This document shows, piece by piece, positions 36,382 to 45,005 of a DNA stretch of 64,000 nt (positions are counted from its first letter, which is position 1; every line of letters starts with the position of its first letter). Position numbers and translations under genes: made by a program. Source of the stretch: Mycolicibacterium stellerae (GTDB taxonomy: Bacteria > Actinomycetota > Actinomycetes > Mycobacteriales > Mycobacteriaceae); the NCBI RefSeq assembly GCF_003719305.1, contig NZ_RARC01000005.1, forward strand, positions 62,001 to 126,000. Reading direction: 5' to 3'. The notes under the pieces are model-generated. The model made no database searches and was not told the origin of the DNA. It was given only the letters and a program-made list of their open reading frames with translations.

Positions 36382-37752
36382 TCACGGCCGACCGGCGATC
36401 TTGTCGGCGACGACGGCGACCGGCGACGTGCTGGATCGGCCGCGGGCCTCATGCCAGTCGGCCACTTTGTAGGCCAGGTACATGCTGCGCACGCCCAGCC
36501 AGCGAAGCGGCTCGGGCTCCCAGTTCGGCGATTGGTGGCCCACCCACGGCAGCTCGGTCAAGGGTGACTTCTGGTCCAGGACCAGATCGGCGAGGGTGCG
36601 GCCGGCCAGGTTCGTCGCGGTGACCCCGTGGCCGACGTATCCACCTGCCCAACCCAATCCGGTGGCCTTGTCGAGTGCGACACCGGCCGACCAATCCCGC
36701 GGCACCGCCAGCACACCGCACCAGCCGTGCGCGATCGGCACGTCGCGGACCTGGGGCAGCGCCCCGTGCAGCACCTCGGTCAGGTACGTGATCGTCGCAT
36801 CGGGCACCCGCCCGTCGACGTCGGTGCGTGAGGCGTAGCGGTACGGCACGCTGCGGCCGCCGATCGCAATTCGGTTGTCGACGGTGCGCTGTGCGTAGAA
36901 GAAGCCGTGCGCGGCGTCGCCGACGGTCTCGCGACCGCGCCAGCCGATGCTGTCCCACAGATCATCGGAGATCGGCTCCGTGGCGATCATCGAGCTGTTC
37001 ATCGGCAGCCACCGGCGGCGCAGCCCGGGCAGCCTGGCGGTGAAGCCCTCGGTCGCGCGCAGCACCATCGGGGCGGTGACGGTGCCATGCGGTGTGGTCA
37101 CCCTGCCCGCGTCGATCGCGGTGACCGGTGACTGCTCATAGATGTCGACACCCAGAGCCTCCACGGTGTCGGCGAGACCGCGGGCCAGCTGCGCGGGCTG
37201 GATGCGGGCGCAGTGCGGATTGTGATAGGCCGCCACCACATTCGCGAACCGGATGCGTTCGGCCGCTTCGGCTTTCGTGAGCACCGCGATGCCGTCGACC
37301 TTCCAGCTGAGCTCGTCTTCGGCTTCCGCGGACAGCCGTGCGGCCTGCGCGGCGTTGCGGGCGATCTGCAGTGTGCCGCCCTTGACAATGCCCGCGTCGA
37401 TGCCTTCGCGCGCCGCGACGTCGATCACCTCGTCGACCGAGTCGTTCAGCGCCCGCTGCCAGGCCACCACCCCGTCCCGACCATGCTGTAGCGCCATTCT
37501 GTTGCGGTCACCGGGCACCAGCCCCGACAGCCAGCCACCGTTGCGGCCGGACGCGCCGAACCCGGCGAACCGGGCCTCGGCGACGGCGATCCGCAGCGAC
37601 GGGTCCGCCCGCTTCAGGTAGTACGCCGTCCACAATCCGGTGTAGCCGGCCCCGACGATGCAGACGTCGGCGTCGCGGTCGCCGGGCAGCGAAGGCCGGT
37701 AGGCGGGCAGCTCGTCGTACCAGTTGGACACCTGACCGTTGATCGTGGGCAC
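36382..37752 (-). CDS. FAD-dependent amino acid/amine oxidase (DAO family)
   Basis: A 456-residue DAO-type flavoenzyme. The FAD site DADVCIVGAGYTGLWTAYYL lies at about 27-46, followed by GFGASGRNGGWLSG, a signature of gamma-glutamylputrescine oxidase-like and sarcosine oxidase-like enzymes. The C-terminal GLGWAGGYVGHGVTATNLAG closes the FAD pocket. It would oxidise an amine or D-/N-methyl amino acid; the substrate is unknown. The GTG at 37750-37752 (VPTINGQVSNWYDEL) was chosen because the longer reading enters the divergent DUF4262 promoter. Confidence 0.8.
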   Translation of the reverse strand: MPTINGQVSNWYDELPAYRPSLPGDRDADVCIVGAGYTGLWTAYYLKRADPSLRIAVAEARFAGFGASGRNGGWLSGLVPGDRNRMALQHGRDGVVAWQRALNDSVDEVIDVAAREGIDAGIVKGGTLQIARNAAQAARLSAEAEDELSWKVDGIAVLTKAEAAERIRFANVVAAYHNPHCARIQPAQLARGLADTVEALGVDIYEQSPVTAIDAGRVTTPHGTVTAPMVLRATEGFTARLPGLRRRWLPMNSSMIATEPISDDLWDSIGWRGRETVGDAAHGFFYAQRTVDNRIAIGGRSVPYRYASRTDVDGRVPDATITYLTEVLHGALPQVRDVPIAHGWCGVLAVPRDWSAGVALDKATGLGWAGGYVGHGVTATNLAGRTLADLVLDQKSPLTELPWVGHQSPNWEPEPLRWLGVRSMYLAYKVADWHEARGRSSTSPVAVVADKIAGRP

Positions 37753-37831
37753 CGAGCGATTCTCGCAGGAGGCCGAACTTGTCGGACGTCGGGCGCATTG
37801 TGGCGGTAACCATCGGAGGAAAGGAGACGCC

Positions 37832-38302
37832 ATGTGCTGGAGATGCGACCATCCGAACGCCACCGCCGACGACTACCTCGACGAGTTGCGTAAGGCCGTA
37901 CGCGAACACGGTTGGGCGGTGCAGTACGTCGAAAGTGACCGAACCCCATTCGGATACACCGTTGGTCTGCATGACTGCGGACTGCCGGAACTTCTGGTCA
38001 CCGGCGTGTCTGCACCTCGTGCCGAACGCCTGTTGAACACGGTCGCCAAGGACATGATGGGCGGAAGGGTGTTGTCGCCGGGTCAGAAGATCGCGGTTCG
38101 GTCAGGCCCGCTGATCGAGGTTGTCGAGGTGGCCAATCCCGACATTCACATGGAGTGGGCGGTGGCGTTCGGCGGCCAGGAGCTACGGGCGCTGCAACTG
38201 GTGTGGGCGGACGGCCGAGGCCGGTGGCCGTGGGCCGCAGCGTTCAGCGACGGCCGGGGCAGGCAGCCGGTGCTCGGCAAGCGGGGGCCTCAGAACGCGT
38301 AG
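37832..38302 (+). CDS. DUF4262 protein
   Basis: A 156-residue protein with the DUF4262 pattern: GYTVGLHDCGLPELLVTG and VANPDIHMEWAVAFGGQELRALQLVWAD. It starts MCWRCDHPNA, with a CxxC that may bind a metal. The ATG at 37832 follows AAAGGAG closely. The function is unknown. The last 13 bases overlap the end of the converging methyltransferase gene. Confidence 0.82.
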   Translation: MCWRCDHPNATADDYLDELRKAVREHGWAVQYVESDRTPFGYTVGLHDCGLPELLVTGVSAPRAERLLNTVAKDMMGGRVLSPGQKIAVRSGPLIEVVEVANPDIHMEWAVAFGGQELRALQLVWADGRGRWPWAAAFSDGRGRQPVLGKRGPQNA

Positions 38303-39108
38303 CGGTGGTACTGCGCCATGTAGCGCAGCTTCGACGACAGCGACATCACCTTGGCCATCACCCGGAACGGCCGAGACACGTCGGCGAAGGTCGATGAATC
38401 GAACGGCGACACCCACTGCAGCAACCGCAGGCCGGGCACCGCCTCGAGGATGTCCTGTGGGCCGTCGATGCCCCAGTACAGCGTCGCGCCAGACCGCCTC
38501 ACCACGGCGTTGGTCCACTGCGTCTTGATGCCCAACCGGCTGAACGCGTCGAACTGCAACTCACCGGACGGGGCGTGGTCGACGATCCGGCGCAGCAGCG
38601 CGATCCCGTCCGCCTCGGTGAGGTACATCGTCAGCCCCTCGCCGATCATCAGCGTCGGCCGGTCGGCGGGGATGTCGGCGAGCCAGGCCGGGTCGGTCAC
38701 GGATGCCGCCACGATGTGGCAGTGCTCCCGCGGCGGGAACAGCTGCCTTCGCAGGCCCGCTACGTCGGGATAGTCGACGTCGTACCACTCGACACCGGGC
38801 CCAGGGTCAAGCCGGTAGTACCGGCTGTCCAGTCCGCAGCCGAGGTGCAGCACCCTCGCCTCCGGATGCACGGCAAGAAACTGCGCTGCCCAGTTATCGA
38901 AGTGCGCCGATCGGGTGGTCACCGCCGGTGAATTGCGCGCCGTGATCGTCGTCTGCGACCAGTCGTAGTCGATGCGGTCGACGATGTCTTTGGCCCACCG
39001 GTCGCCGAGGATCGGCTTCTCGAGGTCGGCATCCAGCGCTTTGGCGTAGAACGTCGCCAACATGGTCTGAGGAGCTCCGGACAGATCGACGTGCAGTTTC
39101 TCCGTCAC
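38290..39108 (-). CDS. SAM-dependent methyltransferase, LCMT/PPM1-like
   Basis: A 272-residue protein of the leucine carboxyl methyltransferase-like family, which is expanded in mycobacteria. The SAM motif is ARVLHLGCGLDSRYYRL, followed by VEWYDVDYPDV and PTLMIGEGLTMYL. Substrates of the mycobacterial members are mostly unknown. The GTG at 39106-39108 begins VTEKLHVDLSG; upstream in-frame sequence is Arg-rich and looks non-coding. Confidence 0.82.
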   Translation of the reverse strand: MTEKLHVDLSGAPQTMLATFYAKALDADLEKPILGDRWAKDIVDRIDYDWSQTTITARNSPAVTTRSAHFDNWAAQFLAVHPEARVLHLGCGLDSRYYRLDPGPGVEWYDVDYPDVAGLRRQLFPPREHCHIVAASVTDPAWLADIPADRPTLMIGEGLTMYLTEADGIALLRRIVDHAPSGELQFDAFSRLGIKTQWTNAVVRRSGATLYWGIDGPQDILEAVPGLRLLQWVSPFDSSTFADVSRPFRVMAKVMSLSSKLRYMAQYHRYAF

Positions 39109-39172
39109 GACACCCGAGACTAGTCCTGCCTGTACAACCCGCCGTAGGTTTGAACGCGCCGCCGCGCGTCGT

Positions 39173-40192
39173 TCAGCCGGACTGCTTGCTCTTGCGCTTC
39201 GCGTCCCGCAGTCCCACCCAGAACCGCGCAGCCTCGCGAATGGATTCCTCGATTGGCCTTGGCTGCCAACCCAATTCGCGTCGCGCCTTGGCACAGTCGA
39301 CCGGCGCTTCGGCACGCATCAGGCGCAGCGACGCCAGCGAGAGCTGCTCGTCGGTGCCCCGCAGCCGCGCCTTGACAGTCCCCATAGTTGCCAGCGCGTA
39401 CGACACCGCCAACGGCAGCGACTTGGCCGGCGGCGCAACCCCTGCCGCCTCCGCCGCGATGCGCGCCACCTCGGTGTTGGTGATCATCTTCTCCGAGATG
39501 AGGTACCGCTCGCCGACGCGGCCATGTTCGGCGGCCAGGATGAGCGCGCGGGCGGCGTCGTCGACGCCGACGGCCTCCAACTCGATGCCCTTCATCACGA
39601 AGGGCAGCTTGCCGAACGCCGCGCCCGCGATGATCGCGCCGTGCGGTGTCCGGCCCCAGTCGCGCCCGCCGTAGGTGGTCGACACGCACATCGCGATCGC
39701 GGGCAGGCCGTGCTCGCGGGCATACCGGAGCACCAGTTCCTCGGCCTGCACCCGCGAACGGACATACGGTGTGAGCCCACGGTCGACGATCGCGTCGTCC
39801 TCGGTGGCGACGCGGCCTCGCTTGCGGCCGACCGTCACATAGCTGCTGGTGAAGATGAAGCGCCGGAGGACCCCGTCTTTCTGGACATCCTTGGCGACCT
39901 CCAGCACGTTTCGGGTGCCTTCGACGTTGGTGCGGAACAGCGGCGCCGGGTCCCTGAGCCAGCCGCGGGTGTCGACGACGCAGTAGTAGACGACATCGCA
40001 GCCGGCCATCGCCTCGCGCAGCGCGGCGTCGTTCCAGATGTCGCCGACGAACCGGGTGGTCTTCAGGTCGTCGATGCCGATGGTGTTGGCGCCGTCGCGC
40101 ACCATCACCCGCACGTCGTTGCCGTCGTCGACGAGTCGGCGCGTGACGTGGCTGCCGAGATAGCCGTTGGCGCCGATGACGAGAACGGTCAT
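39173..40192 (-). CDS. NAD(P)-dependent epimerase/dehydratase (Rv0139 type)
   Basis: A 339-residue extended SDR. The Rossmann motif is LVIGANGYLGSH at the N-terminus. The usual YxxxK appears to be replaced by YVRSRVQAEE, so the catalytic Tyr/Lys pair is not canonical. The overall pattern resembles 3-beta-hydroxysteroid dehydrogenase-like or dihydroflavonol reductase-like SDRs. It overlaps the upstream NTF2-like gene by ATGA. That gene is preceded by a KstR-like site, so a role in steroid or related lipid metabolism is possible. Confidence 0.8.
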   Translation of the reverse strand: MTVLVIGANGYLGSHVTRRLVDDGNDVRVMVRDGANTIGIDDLKTTRFVGDIWNDAALREAMAGCDVVYYCVVDTRGWLRDPAPLFRTNVEGTRNVLEVAKDVQKDGVLRRFIFTSSYVTVGRKRGRVATEDDAIVDRGLTPYVRSRVQAEELVLRYAREHGLPAIAMCVSTTYGGRDWGRTPHGAIIAGAAFGKLPFVMKGIELEAVGVDDAARALILAAEHGRVGERYLISEKMITNTEVARIAAEAAGVAPPAKSLPLAVSYALATMGTVKARLRGTDEQLSLASLRLMRAEAPVDCAKARRELGWQPRPIEESIREAARFWVGLRDAKRKSKQSG

Positions 40193-40689
40193 CGCGCGAA
40201 CTGCTTCATCCAGGCGGCGGCCTCGTCGGGCAGCGTGCCCAGCTCTTCGGCCTTGCGGCACCACTTCGCCGTCGCGGACACGAACCGAAGCGGATTGTAG
40301 ATGTCCTCCTGGCGACACCACTGTCCGTCGCCCGCGTAGGTGATGATCGAGATGTTCGTCGCGCTGACGATGGTGCCGTCACCCGGATCGCGCATCGGGT
40401 TGTCCAGCTCGCAGATGACCCGGCCGGTCGGTTCGTCGACGACCGACCACAGCGACGGAAAGTGCGTCATGTAGCTGCCGGGGAAGGTCTCCATGGTCTG
40501 CCAGATCCACTTCCGGACCTCCTCGCGGCCGCGCATGGTGCCCGCCGCGTGCTCGACATAGACGATGTCGGGGCTGTACTGCGCGACCCACGGATCCCAG
40601 TCACGGGTCTTGGCGGCCCGGTCCACCGTCGCTTCGAAATTCGCGAATGCCTCTGCCAGCTCCTCGCGCGTGAACACCTTGCTCGTCAC
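40189..40689 (-). CDS. NTF2-like/SnoaL-like protein (Rv0138 type)
   Basis: A 166-residue cone-shaped-barrel protein. The N-terminal helix EELAEAFANFEATVDRAAKT and the strand-rich remainder (IVYVEHAAGTMRGREEVRKW) are typical of NTF2-like small-molecule binding or isomerase proteins. The order NTF2-like then epimerase is as in M. tuberculosis Rv0138-Rv0139. It starts with GTG (40687-40689), nine bases after a KstR-like palindrome, so the transcript may have a very short leader. Confidence 0.8.
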   Translation of the reverse strand: MTSKVFTREELAEAFANFEATVDRAAKTRDWDPWVAQYSPDIVYVEHAAGTMRGREEVRKWIWQTMETFPGSYMTHFPSLWSVVDEPTGRVICELDNPMRDPGDGTIVSATNISIITYAGDGQWCRQEDIYNPLRFVSATAKWCRKAEELGTLPDEAAAWMKQFAR

Positions 40690-40698
40690 GGGACAAAC

Positions 40699-40712
40699 TA
40701 GAACACGTTCTA
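40699..40712 (-). promoter_or_regulatory. KstR-like operator
   Basis: TAGAACACGTTCTA matches the published KstR motif TnnAACnnGTTnnA at every fixed position. It is flanked by C and G, extending the perfect arms to CTAGAAC/GTTCTAG. KstR represses genes for sterol uptake and degradation. It lies directly upstream of the NTF2-like gene. Confidence 0.65.
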
Positions 40713-40734
40713 GGCGTGTTTGTCGAGCGCCCTT

Positions 40735-40805
40735 CCCCCGCGAGCAGACGCAAAAGTCCCCATCTCGGGGTGCTTTTGGGGCACTTTGCGTCTGCTCGCC
40801 GGGGG
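40735..40805. repeat. Long intergenic inverted repeat (CGAGCAGACGCAAA type), likely terminator
   Basis: CGAGCAGACGCAAA (40741-40754) pairs perfectly with TTTGCGTCTGCTCG (40785-40798). The outer C5 and G5 runs extend the stem with one bulge, and the inner part also pairs (GTCCCC/GGGGCAC). Elements with this arm sequence are common between mycobacterial genes. It lies just beyond the stop of the leftward exported-protein gene and may end its transcript. Confidence 0.65.
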
Positions 40806-40807
40806 TA

Positions 40808-41203
40808 TCAGGCGCTGAGCACCTGGCGGTCGCCGAGCGGCGCCTGCAGCGGCACCTCGAGCGTGCCGAACAGCGCGATCATGATGCACGCCCGGCCCGT
40901 CGCCTCGGGCAGGGTGCCGCCATGCAGGTCGACGGTGACCGTCTGCTCTGTTTCCTGCACGGTCGCGTGCACGCCGTAGCAGGTGTCTGTGCCCGAGGTG
41001 AAGTTCACGTTCACCGCGTTGTCGGCGGCCGCGCGACTCCACGACTCCACCTGCATCGGGTGCGAATCGACGATCGTCGGATTGTCGATGAACACGACGC
41101 CGCCCGGTGGCACCTCTGGCGGTGCGGTCGACTCGGCCGACGCAAAAGGACCGGTGATCGCCAATAGAACCAGACTCGAAACCATCGCCAACACTGTCCG
41201 CAT
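40808..41203 (-). CDS. Exported hypothetical protein (131 aa)
   Basis: The N-terminus MRTVLAMVSSLVLLAITG is a signal peptide with a likely cut after FASA. The mature part contains two Cys residues (DTCYG and RACIM) that could form a disulfide, and it is mostly strand-like. No family was recognised. The ATG at 41201-41203 was chosen because it begins the signal peptide. It diverges from msrB. Confidence 0.72.
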   Translation of the reverse strand: MRTVLAMVSSLVLLAITGPFASAESTAPPEVPPGGVVFIDNPTIVDSHPMQVESWSRAAADNAVNVNFTSGTDTCYGVHATVQETEQTVTVDLHGGTLPEATGRACIMIALFGTLEVPLQAPLGDRQVLSA

Positions 41204-41265
41204 GTGTCCACGGTAACTGCGCTGACCTGGATTAATCGAGATACGTATACCGTTGTAGTAACGCC

Positions 41266-41727
41266 ATGAAACCCACCTTTCACAAGAATCCCGAAGCGGT
41301 CGGTGCCTTGTCACCGGAGCAGTATCACGTCACGCAGAAGAACGGCACCGAGCGGCCGTTCACCGGCGAGTACTGGGACAACCACGAGCCCGGAATCTAT
41401 GTCGACGTCGTCTCGGGCGAGCCCCTGTTCGCATCGGTCGACAAGTTCGAAAGCGGCAGCGGTTGGCCGAGCTTCACCAAACCGATCGAGCGCGAAAACG
41501 TGCTCGAGAAGCGCGACTTCTCGCACCTGATGATCCGCACCGAGGTGCGCTCGGCGCACGGTGACAGCCACCTGGGCCACGTGTTCACCGACGGCCCGAA
41601 GGACGAGGGCGGGTTGCGGTACTGCATCAACTCGGCTTCGCTGAGGTTCATCCACCTCGACGACCTCGAGGCGCAAGGTTACGGCGAGTACAAGAAGCTG
41701 TTCACGACGGAGGAAGCACAGGAATGA
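41266..41727 (+). CDS. msrB: Peptide methionine-R-sulfoxide reductase
   Basis: A 153-residue MsrB. The catalytic Cys120 lies in [13 protein letters not shown], with active-site His102 and His105 in SHLGHVF. The two CxxC pairs of zinc-type MsrBs are absent ([13 protein letters not shown] where the first would be), so this is the zinc-free form. No resolving Cys is visible. It reduces methionine-R-sulfoxide and overlaps msrA by ATGA, giving a repair pair for both stereoisomers. Confidence 0.93.
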   Translation: MKPTFHKNPEAVGALSPEQYHVTQKNGTERPFTGEYWDNHEPGIYVDVVSGEPLFASVDKFESGSGWPSFTKPIERENVLEKRDFSHLMIRTEVRSAHGDSHLGHVFTDGPKDEGGLRYCINSASLRFIHLDDLEAQGYGEYKKLFTTEEAQE

Positions 41728-42239
41728 GCGACTATCAGAAGGCGATCCTGGCGGGCGGCTGCTTCTGGGGCATGCAGGACCTGATCCGCAAGCAGCCAGG
41801 CGTCGTCTCGACCCGGGTCGGGTACACCGGTGGCGAGAACGCGAATGCCACCTACCGCAACCACCCGGGGCATGCCGAGGCGATCGAGATCACCTACGAC
41901 CCCGCGCAGACCGACTACCGGGCGCTGCTGGAGTTCTTCTTCCAGATCCACGATCCGACGACGAAGAACCGGCAGGGCAACGACGTCGGCAGCAGCTACC
42001 GCTCCGCGATCTTCTACACCGACGAGGAGCAGAAGCGCGTCGCGCTTGACACCATCGCCGACGTCGAGGCCTCCGGGCTGTGGCCGGGCAAGGTCGTCAC
42101 CGAAGTCACTCCCGCGAGCGACTTCTGGGAGGCCGAGCCCGAGCACCAGGACTACCTGGAGCGCCTGCCGTGGGGCTACACGTGCCACTTTCCTCGGCCG
42201 GACTGGAAGCTGCCGAAGCGGGCGACGCAAGAGGCGTGA
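41724..42239 (+). CDS. msrA: Peptide methionine-S-sulfoxide reductase
   Basis: A 171-residue MsrA. GGCFWG carries the catalytic Cys13, and the [12 protein letters not shown] segment holds the conserved Glu. It repairs methionine-S-sulfoxide using thioredoxin. Gene order near CYP138 resembles the Rv0136-Rv0137c region of M. tuberculosis. A strong hairpin follows its stop. Confidence 0.94.
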   Translation: MSDYQKAILAGGCFWGMQDLIRKQPGVVSTRVGYTGGENANATYRNHPGHAEAIEITYDPAQTDYRALLEFFFQIHDPTTKNRQGNDVGSSYRSAIFYTDEEQKRVALDTIADVEASGLWPGKVVTEVTPASDFWEAEPEHQDYLERLPWGYTCHFPRPDWKLPKRATQEA

Positions 42240-42246
42240 CCATTGA

Positions 42247-42275
42247 CAGCGTTGGCTGGCAAACAGCCAACGCTG
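42247..42275 (+). terminator. Stem-loop terminator after msrBA
   Basis: CAGCGTTGGCTG (42247-42258) and CAGCCAACGCTG (42264-42275) form a perfect 12-pair stem with loop GCAAA, starting seven bases after the msrA stop. No T-tract follows, as is usual in mycobacteria. Confidence 0.75.
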
Positions 42276-42382
42276 CTCAGAGCGTAGGGAAACACCCTAT
42301 TTCTATGGTGGAGATCCCGCAGTAGGGTCCCGCCAACGGCATGTACTTCAACCGCGAAGCAGGCCGGTAGGAGGGCAGTCCC

Positions 42383-43093
42383 ATGCTTAACCTTGACTTG
42401 CGTGAGCGATCGACGTTCCCGGCGGCCGCTGCCGCGGGCCTGCTCGCCTGCGGACTGGTCGCCGTGCCGGTTCCCGCCCACGCGCTCCCGCCCGCCCCGT
42501 TGGCTCCGCCGGCCTGTCTGCAATGGGGCTTCGCGGGTCCCACCGGCATCGTCGCCAACGGGAAGACCATAGTCACGTTCAACGGGGACGGACCGAGCGT
42601 CAACACCTCGGCGACTGCGAACAACCTCACGGTCCCCATCAGCGGTTTCGTGGACGCGAATAAGTTCATCAGCCTTTCTGTATCCATGCCGGGACCGCCA
42701 CCCGCCACTGAGACCTATGCCGGCGCTGTCGGTGACGATGGAATCGCGCGGGGCAGAATCTCCAACACGTCGCCGATTGTGCAATCAGGCGGTGAGTGGA
42801 GTACGGCGGCGCCCCTCAAGTGCATCAAGGAAGCGGCACCTGAGAAGCCCAAGGAGGGCCCGACGGTGTCCTTCGATCCCATCATCGGTGGGCTGAACGT
42901 CCACATCACCGACCGCAGCGGCGTCACCTCCCAGTGCACCTATGACGCGGACGGATTCACCCGCACCTTCCGGTTGGAGGCGAACTCCTCAACCGATCTC
43001 AAGATCGTCCCCGCCATCCCGAAGTTGGACAACTGGAACATCAACGTCACGTGCGACAACGGAACAAGTACGCAGACCACGCAGTTCTTCTAA
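42383..43093 (+). CDS. Exported hypothetical protein (236 aa)
   Basis: A signal peptide occupies about residues 1-35 (hydrophobic core AAAAAGLLACGLVAVPVPAH), with cleavage likely after HALP or AHA. The mature protein is strand-rich with four Cys, in two loosely similar halves (CLQWGFAG and SQCTYDADG regions) separated by a Pro/Lys linker (APEKPKEGP). No family was recognised. The ATG at 42383 follows GGAGGGCAG. It converges on the thioesterase gene with a four-base overlap. Confidence 0.72.
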   Translation: MLNLDLRERSTFPAAAAAGLLACGLVAVPVPAHALPPAPLAPPACLQWGFAGPTGIVANGKTIVTFNGDGPSVNTSATANNLTVPISGFVDANKFISLSVSMPGPPPATETYAGAVGDDGIARGRISNTSPIVQSGGEWSTAAPLKCIKEAAPEKPKEGPTVSFDPIIGGLNVHITDRSGVTSQCTYDADGFTRTFRLEANSSTDLKIVPAIPKLDNWNINVTCDNGTSTQTTQFF

Positions 43094-43539
43094 ACCCCGT
43101 GGGCTCGTAGCTGATAGAGCCCGTGGGTGATCGAAACGGTTTGGCCGGCATCGTCGCAGACCACAGCGTCCAGGACGAAGTCGGCCTTACCCTTCTCGGC
43201 GGCCTCTGCCTCGACGCGCGCGATCTCGTCCTCGTCGAGGCTCGCATGCGCGAGTAGGTCGGTGCGGGCCATCCCGGTGAACTTGATGTCGACGTTCTTC
43301 ACCAGCGGGTAGTACTTGGCGGAGTCGAACGTGGCGATGGCGATGACGCCGCCGAGCATCTCGGCGACGGTGAACTGCACCCCGGCGTATATCACCCCGA
43401 AGTGGTTACCGTTGCCCTCCAACGGCACCGATGCGACGGCGTGGCCGCGGCGCGCCTCGACCACCCTGACACCCATTTTGTGCACCGGCGGGATGGTCGA
43501 CGCCATCGCGCCGTTCATCATGTCGACGAGGTTGCTCAC
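43090..43539 (-). CDS. PaaI/DUF4442-like thioesterase (hotdog fold)
   Basis: A 149-residue hotdog-fold protein. GNGNHFGVIYAGVQFTVAE contains the conserved HxG-like active-site turn, and NVDIKFTGMARTDLLAHA is the following strand pair. It would hydrolyse an acyl-CoA; the substrate is unknown. The gene lies ten bases beyond the end of cyp138 in the same direction and may be co-transcribed. Confidence 0.8.
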   Translation of the reverse strand: MSNLVDMMNGAMASTIPPVHKMGVRVVEARRGHAVASVPLEGNGNHFGVIYAGVQFTVAEMLGGVIAIATFDSAKYYPLVKNVDIKFTGMARTDLLAHASLDEDEIARVEAEAAEKGKADFVLDAVVCDDAGQTVSITHGLYQLRAHGV

Positions 43540-43549
43540 CCCGGTGACA

Positions 43550-44890
43550 CTACTTGCGGCGGCTCACCACGACGCGCCCGCCGTCCTTGGGCGTATACGC
43601 GACGCCGCGGTGGTGGGCTTTCTCGGCGGGGGCGTCATCGGTCTCGATTCGGAAGTGGGCCAACACAGTCCGCAGCACGACGTCCATCTCGGTGTTCGCA
43701 AACGCGGCCCCGATGCAGCGGCGCGTGCCGCCGCCGAACGGCAGCCAGGCGAAGGTCGGGGGCTTGTCGTCGACGAAGCGGTGCGGATCGAACCGCTCTG
43801 GCTCTGGGAAGATGTCGGCGTTCTCATGCAGATCGGCGATGCTGACGAGAATCGAGTGGCCGTGCGGGATCTCCCATTCGCCCAGGTCGAATTTCGCCGC
43901 CTTGACGTGGCGGCCCGCGAAATCGATCACCGTTCGTGCCCGCTGAAGTTCGAGGATGGTGGCCTGCCGGAAATCGGTGCCACCCTCGTCGACCTCCTTG
44001 ACCAGTTCGGCCAGGACATCGGGGTGGCGACGCAGCCGCTCGAAGGCCCACCCCAACGAGGATGCCGTGGTTTCATGCCCCGCACCGAGCAGGGTGAGCA
44101 GCTCGTCGGAGACGTCCTGCCGTGACATGGCGGTGCCGTCCTCGTACCGGCTGCGCAGCAGCAGCGCCAGAATGTCGGACCGCTCATCGAGATTCGGATC
44201 CGCTTCGGCCTTGTCGATCAATGCGAACACCACGCGGTCAAACTCCCGGCGGAAGGCCTCCAGCTTGCCCCACGGGCTTCGGCGGCCCGTGCGGAATGGC
44301 GGCTCGGGCACGGTGGCCATTCGCGATCCCAGCTTGACCCACGGCGGGATGATCTCGCGCAGGATGTCGAGCTCTTCTCCGTCGGCGCCGAACACGGTCC
44401 GCAGGATGACGTTCAGCGTGATCCGGTTCATCGGCTCGAGCGTGCGAAACTCGTTGCCCTCGGGCCAGGTTGCGCTTTCGCGCAGTGTCTCCTCTTCGAT
44501 GACCTTCTCGTAGTTCTTGATGCTCTGGCCGTGGAAGGGCGGAGCGAGCAGCTTGCGCCTGTTCCGATGCGCCTTGCCGTCGAGAGCGAACACCGATCCT
44601 GGGCCGAAGATGCGGCTGAGGTTCGGCTGGACATTGATCAGGTCGTCGGTGCTCGCCATGAACACCGACCGCACGAGCTCAGGGTCGGAGACGACTACGG
44701 TGCGACCGAAGAACGGGATGTTGATGGCGAACACCTGCCCGAACCGCTTGGCACCTTCTCGCATCGTCTTGCGGCGAAACGCGGCGAAGGCGACGCCCTG
44801 CACGACCTTTGGCAGCCGCGGCTCGGGCGGACGCTTTCCCCGGTGGTCCGACGAGGGCGTGTCCGCGTCGACGGCGGCTGTCTCGGTCAT
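43550..44890 (-). CDS. cyp138: Cytochrome P450, CYP138 type
   Basis: A 446-residue P450. The I-helix motif is LGAGHETTASSLGWA, and the haem loop is FGGGTRRCIG with the ligand Cys392. It lacks a membrane anchor. The neighbourhood (msrA, Rv0138-0140 homologues, TetR genes) is that of Rv0136 cyp138, and the substrate is unknown. It diverges from a TetR gene, with two identical-architecture palindromes between them, so repression by that TetR protein is likely. Confidence 0.86.
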   Translation of the reverse strand: MTETAAVDADTPSSDHRGKRPPEPRLPKVVQGVAFAAFRRKTMREGAKRFGQVFAINIPFFGRTVVVSDPELVRSVFMASTDDLINVQPNLSRIFGPGSVFALDGKAHRNRRKLLAPPFHGQSIKNYEKVIEEETLRESATWPEGNEFRTLEPMNRITLNVILRTVFGADGEELDILREIIPPWVKLGSRMATVPEPPFRTGRRSPWGKLEAFRREFDRVVFALIDKAEADPNLDERSDILALLLRSRYEDGTAMSRQDVSDELLTLLGAGHETTASSLGWAFERLRRHPDVLAELVKEVDEGGTDFRQATILELQRARTVIDFAGRHVKAAKFDLGEWEIPHGHSILVSIADLHENADIFPEPERFDPHRFVDDKPPTFAWLPFGGGTRRCIGAAFANTEMDVVLRTVLAHFRIETDDAPAEKAHHRGVAYTPKDGGRVVVSRRK

Positions 44891-44915
44891 GGCGCATCAC
44901 TCCAACCCTGTCTGT

Positions 44916-44931
44916 GGTACCGCTTCGTACC
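44916..44931. promoter_or_regulatory. TetR operator candidate, site 1
   Basis: GGTAC-N6-GTACC (44916-44920 and 44927-44931) lies 25 bases upstream of the cyp138 start. The same architecture is repeated 33 bases further on (44949-44964), about three helical turns away on the same face of the DNA. Confidence 0.65.
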
Positions 44932-44948
44932 GTGTCGTTTTTCAGAAC

Positions 44949-44964
44949 GGTACTCTGCGGTACC
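44949..44964. promoter_or_regulatory. TetR operator candidate, site 2
   Basis: GGTAC-N6-GTACC again, extended to CGGTAC/GTACCG with the flanking bases. It lies 41 bases upstream of the divergent TetR gene start. The two sites together occupy most of the cyp138/tetR intergenic region. Confidence 0.65.
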
Positions 44965-45005
44965 GTGTTGTGACAAGCTATACATCTTCAAGTCCGGAAG
45001 GATGA

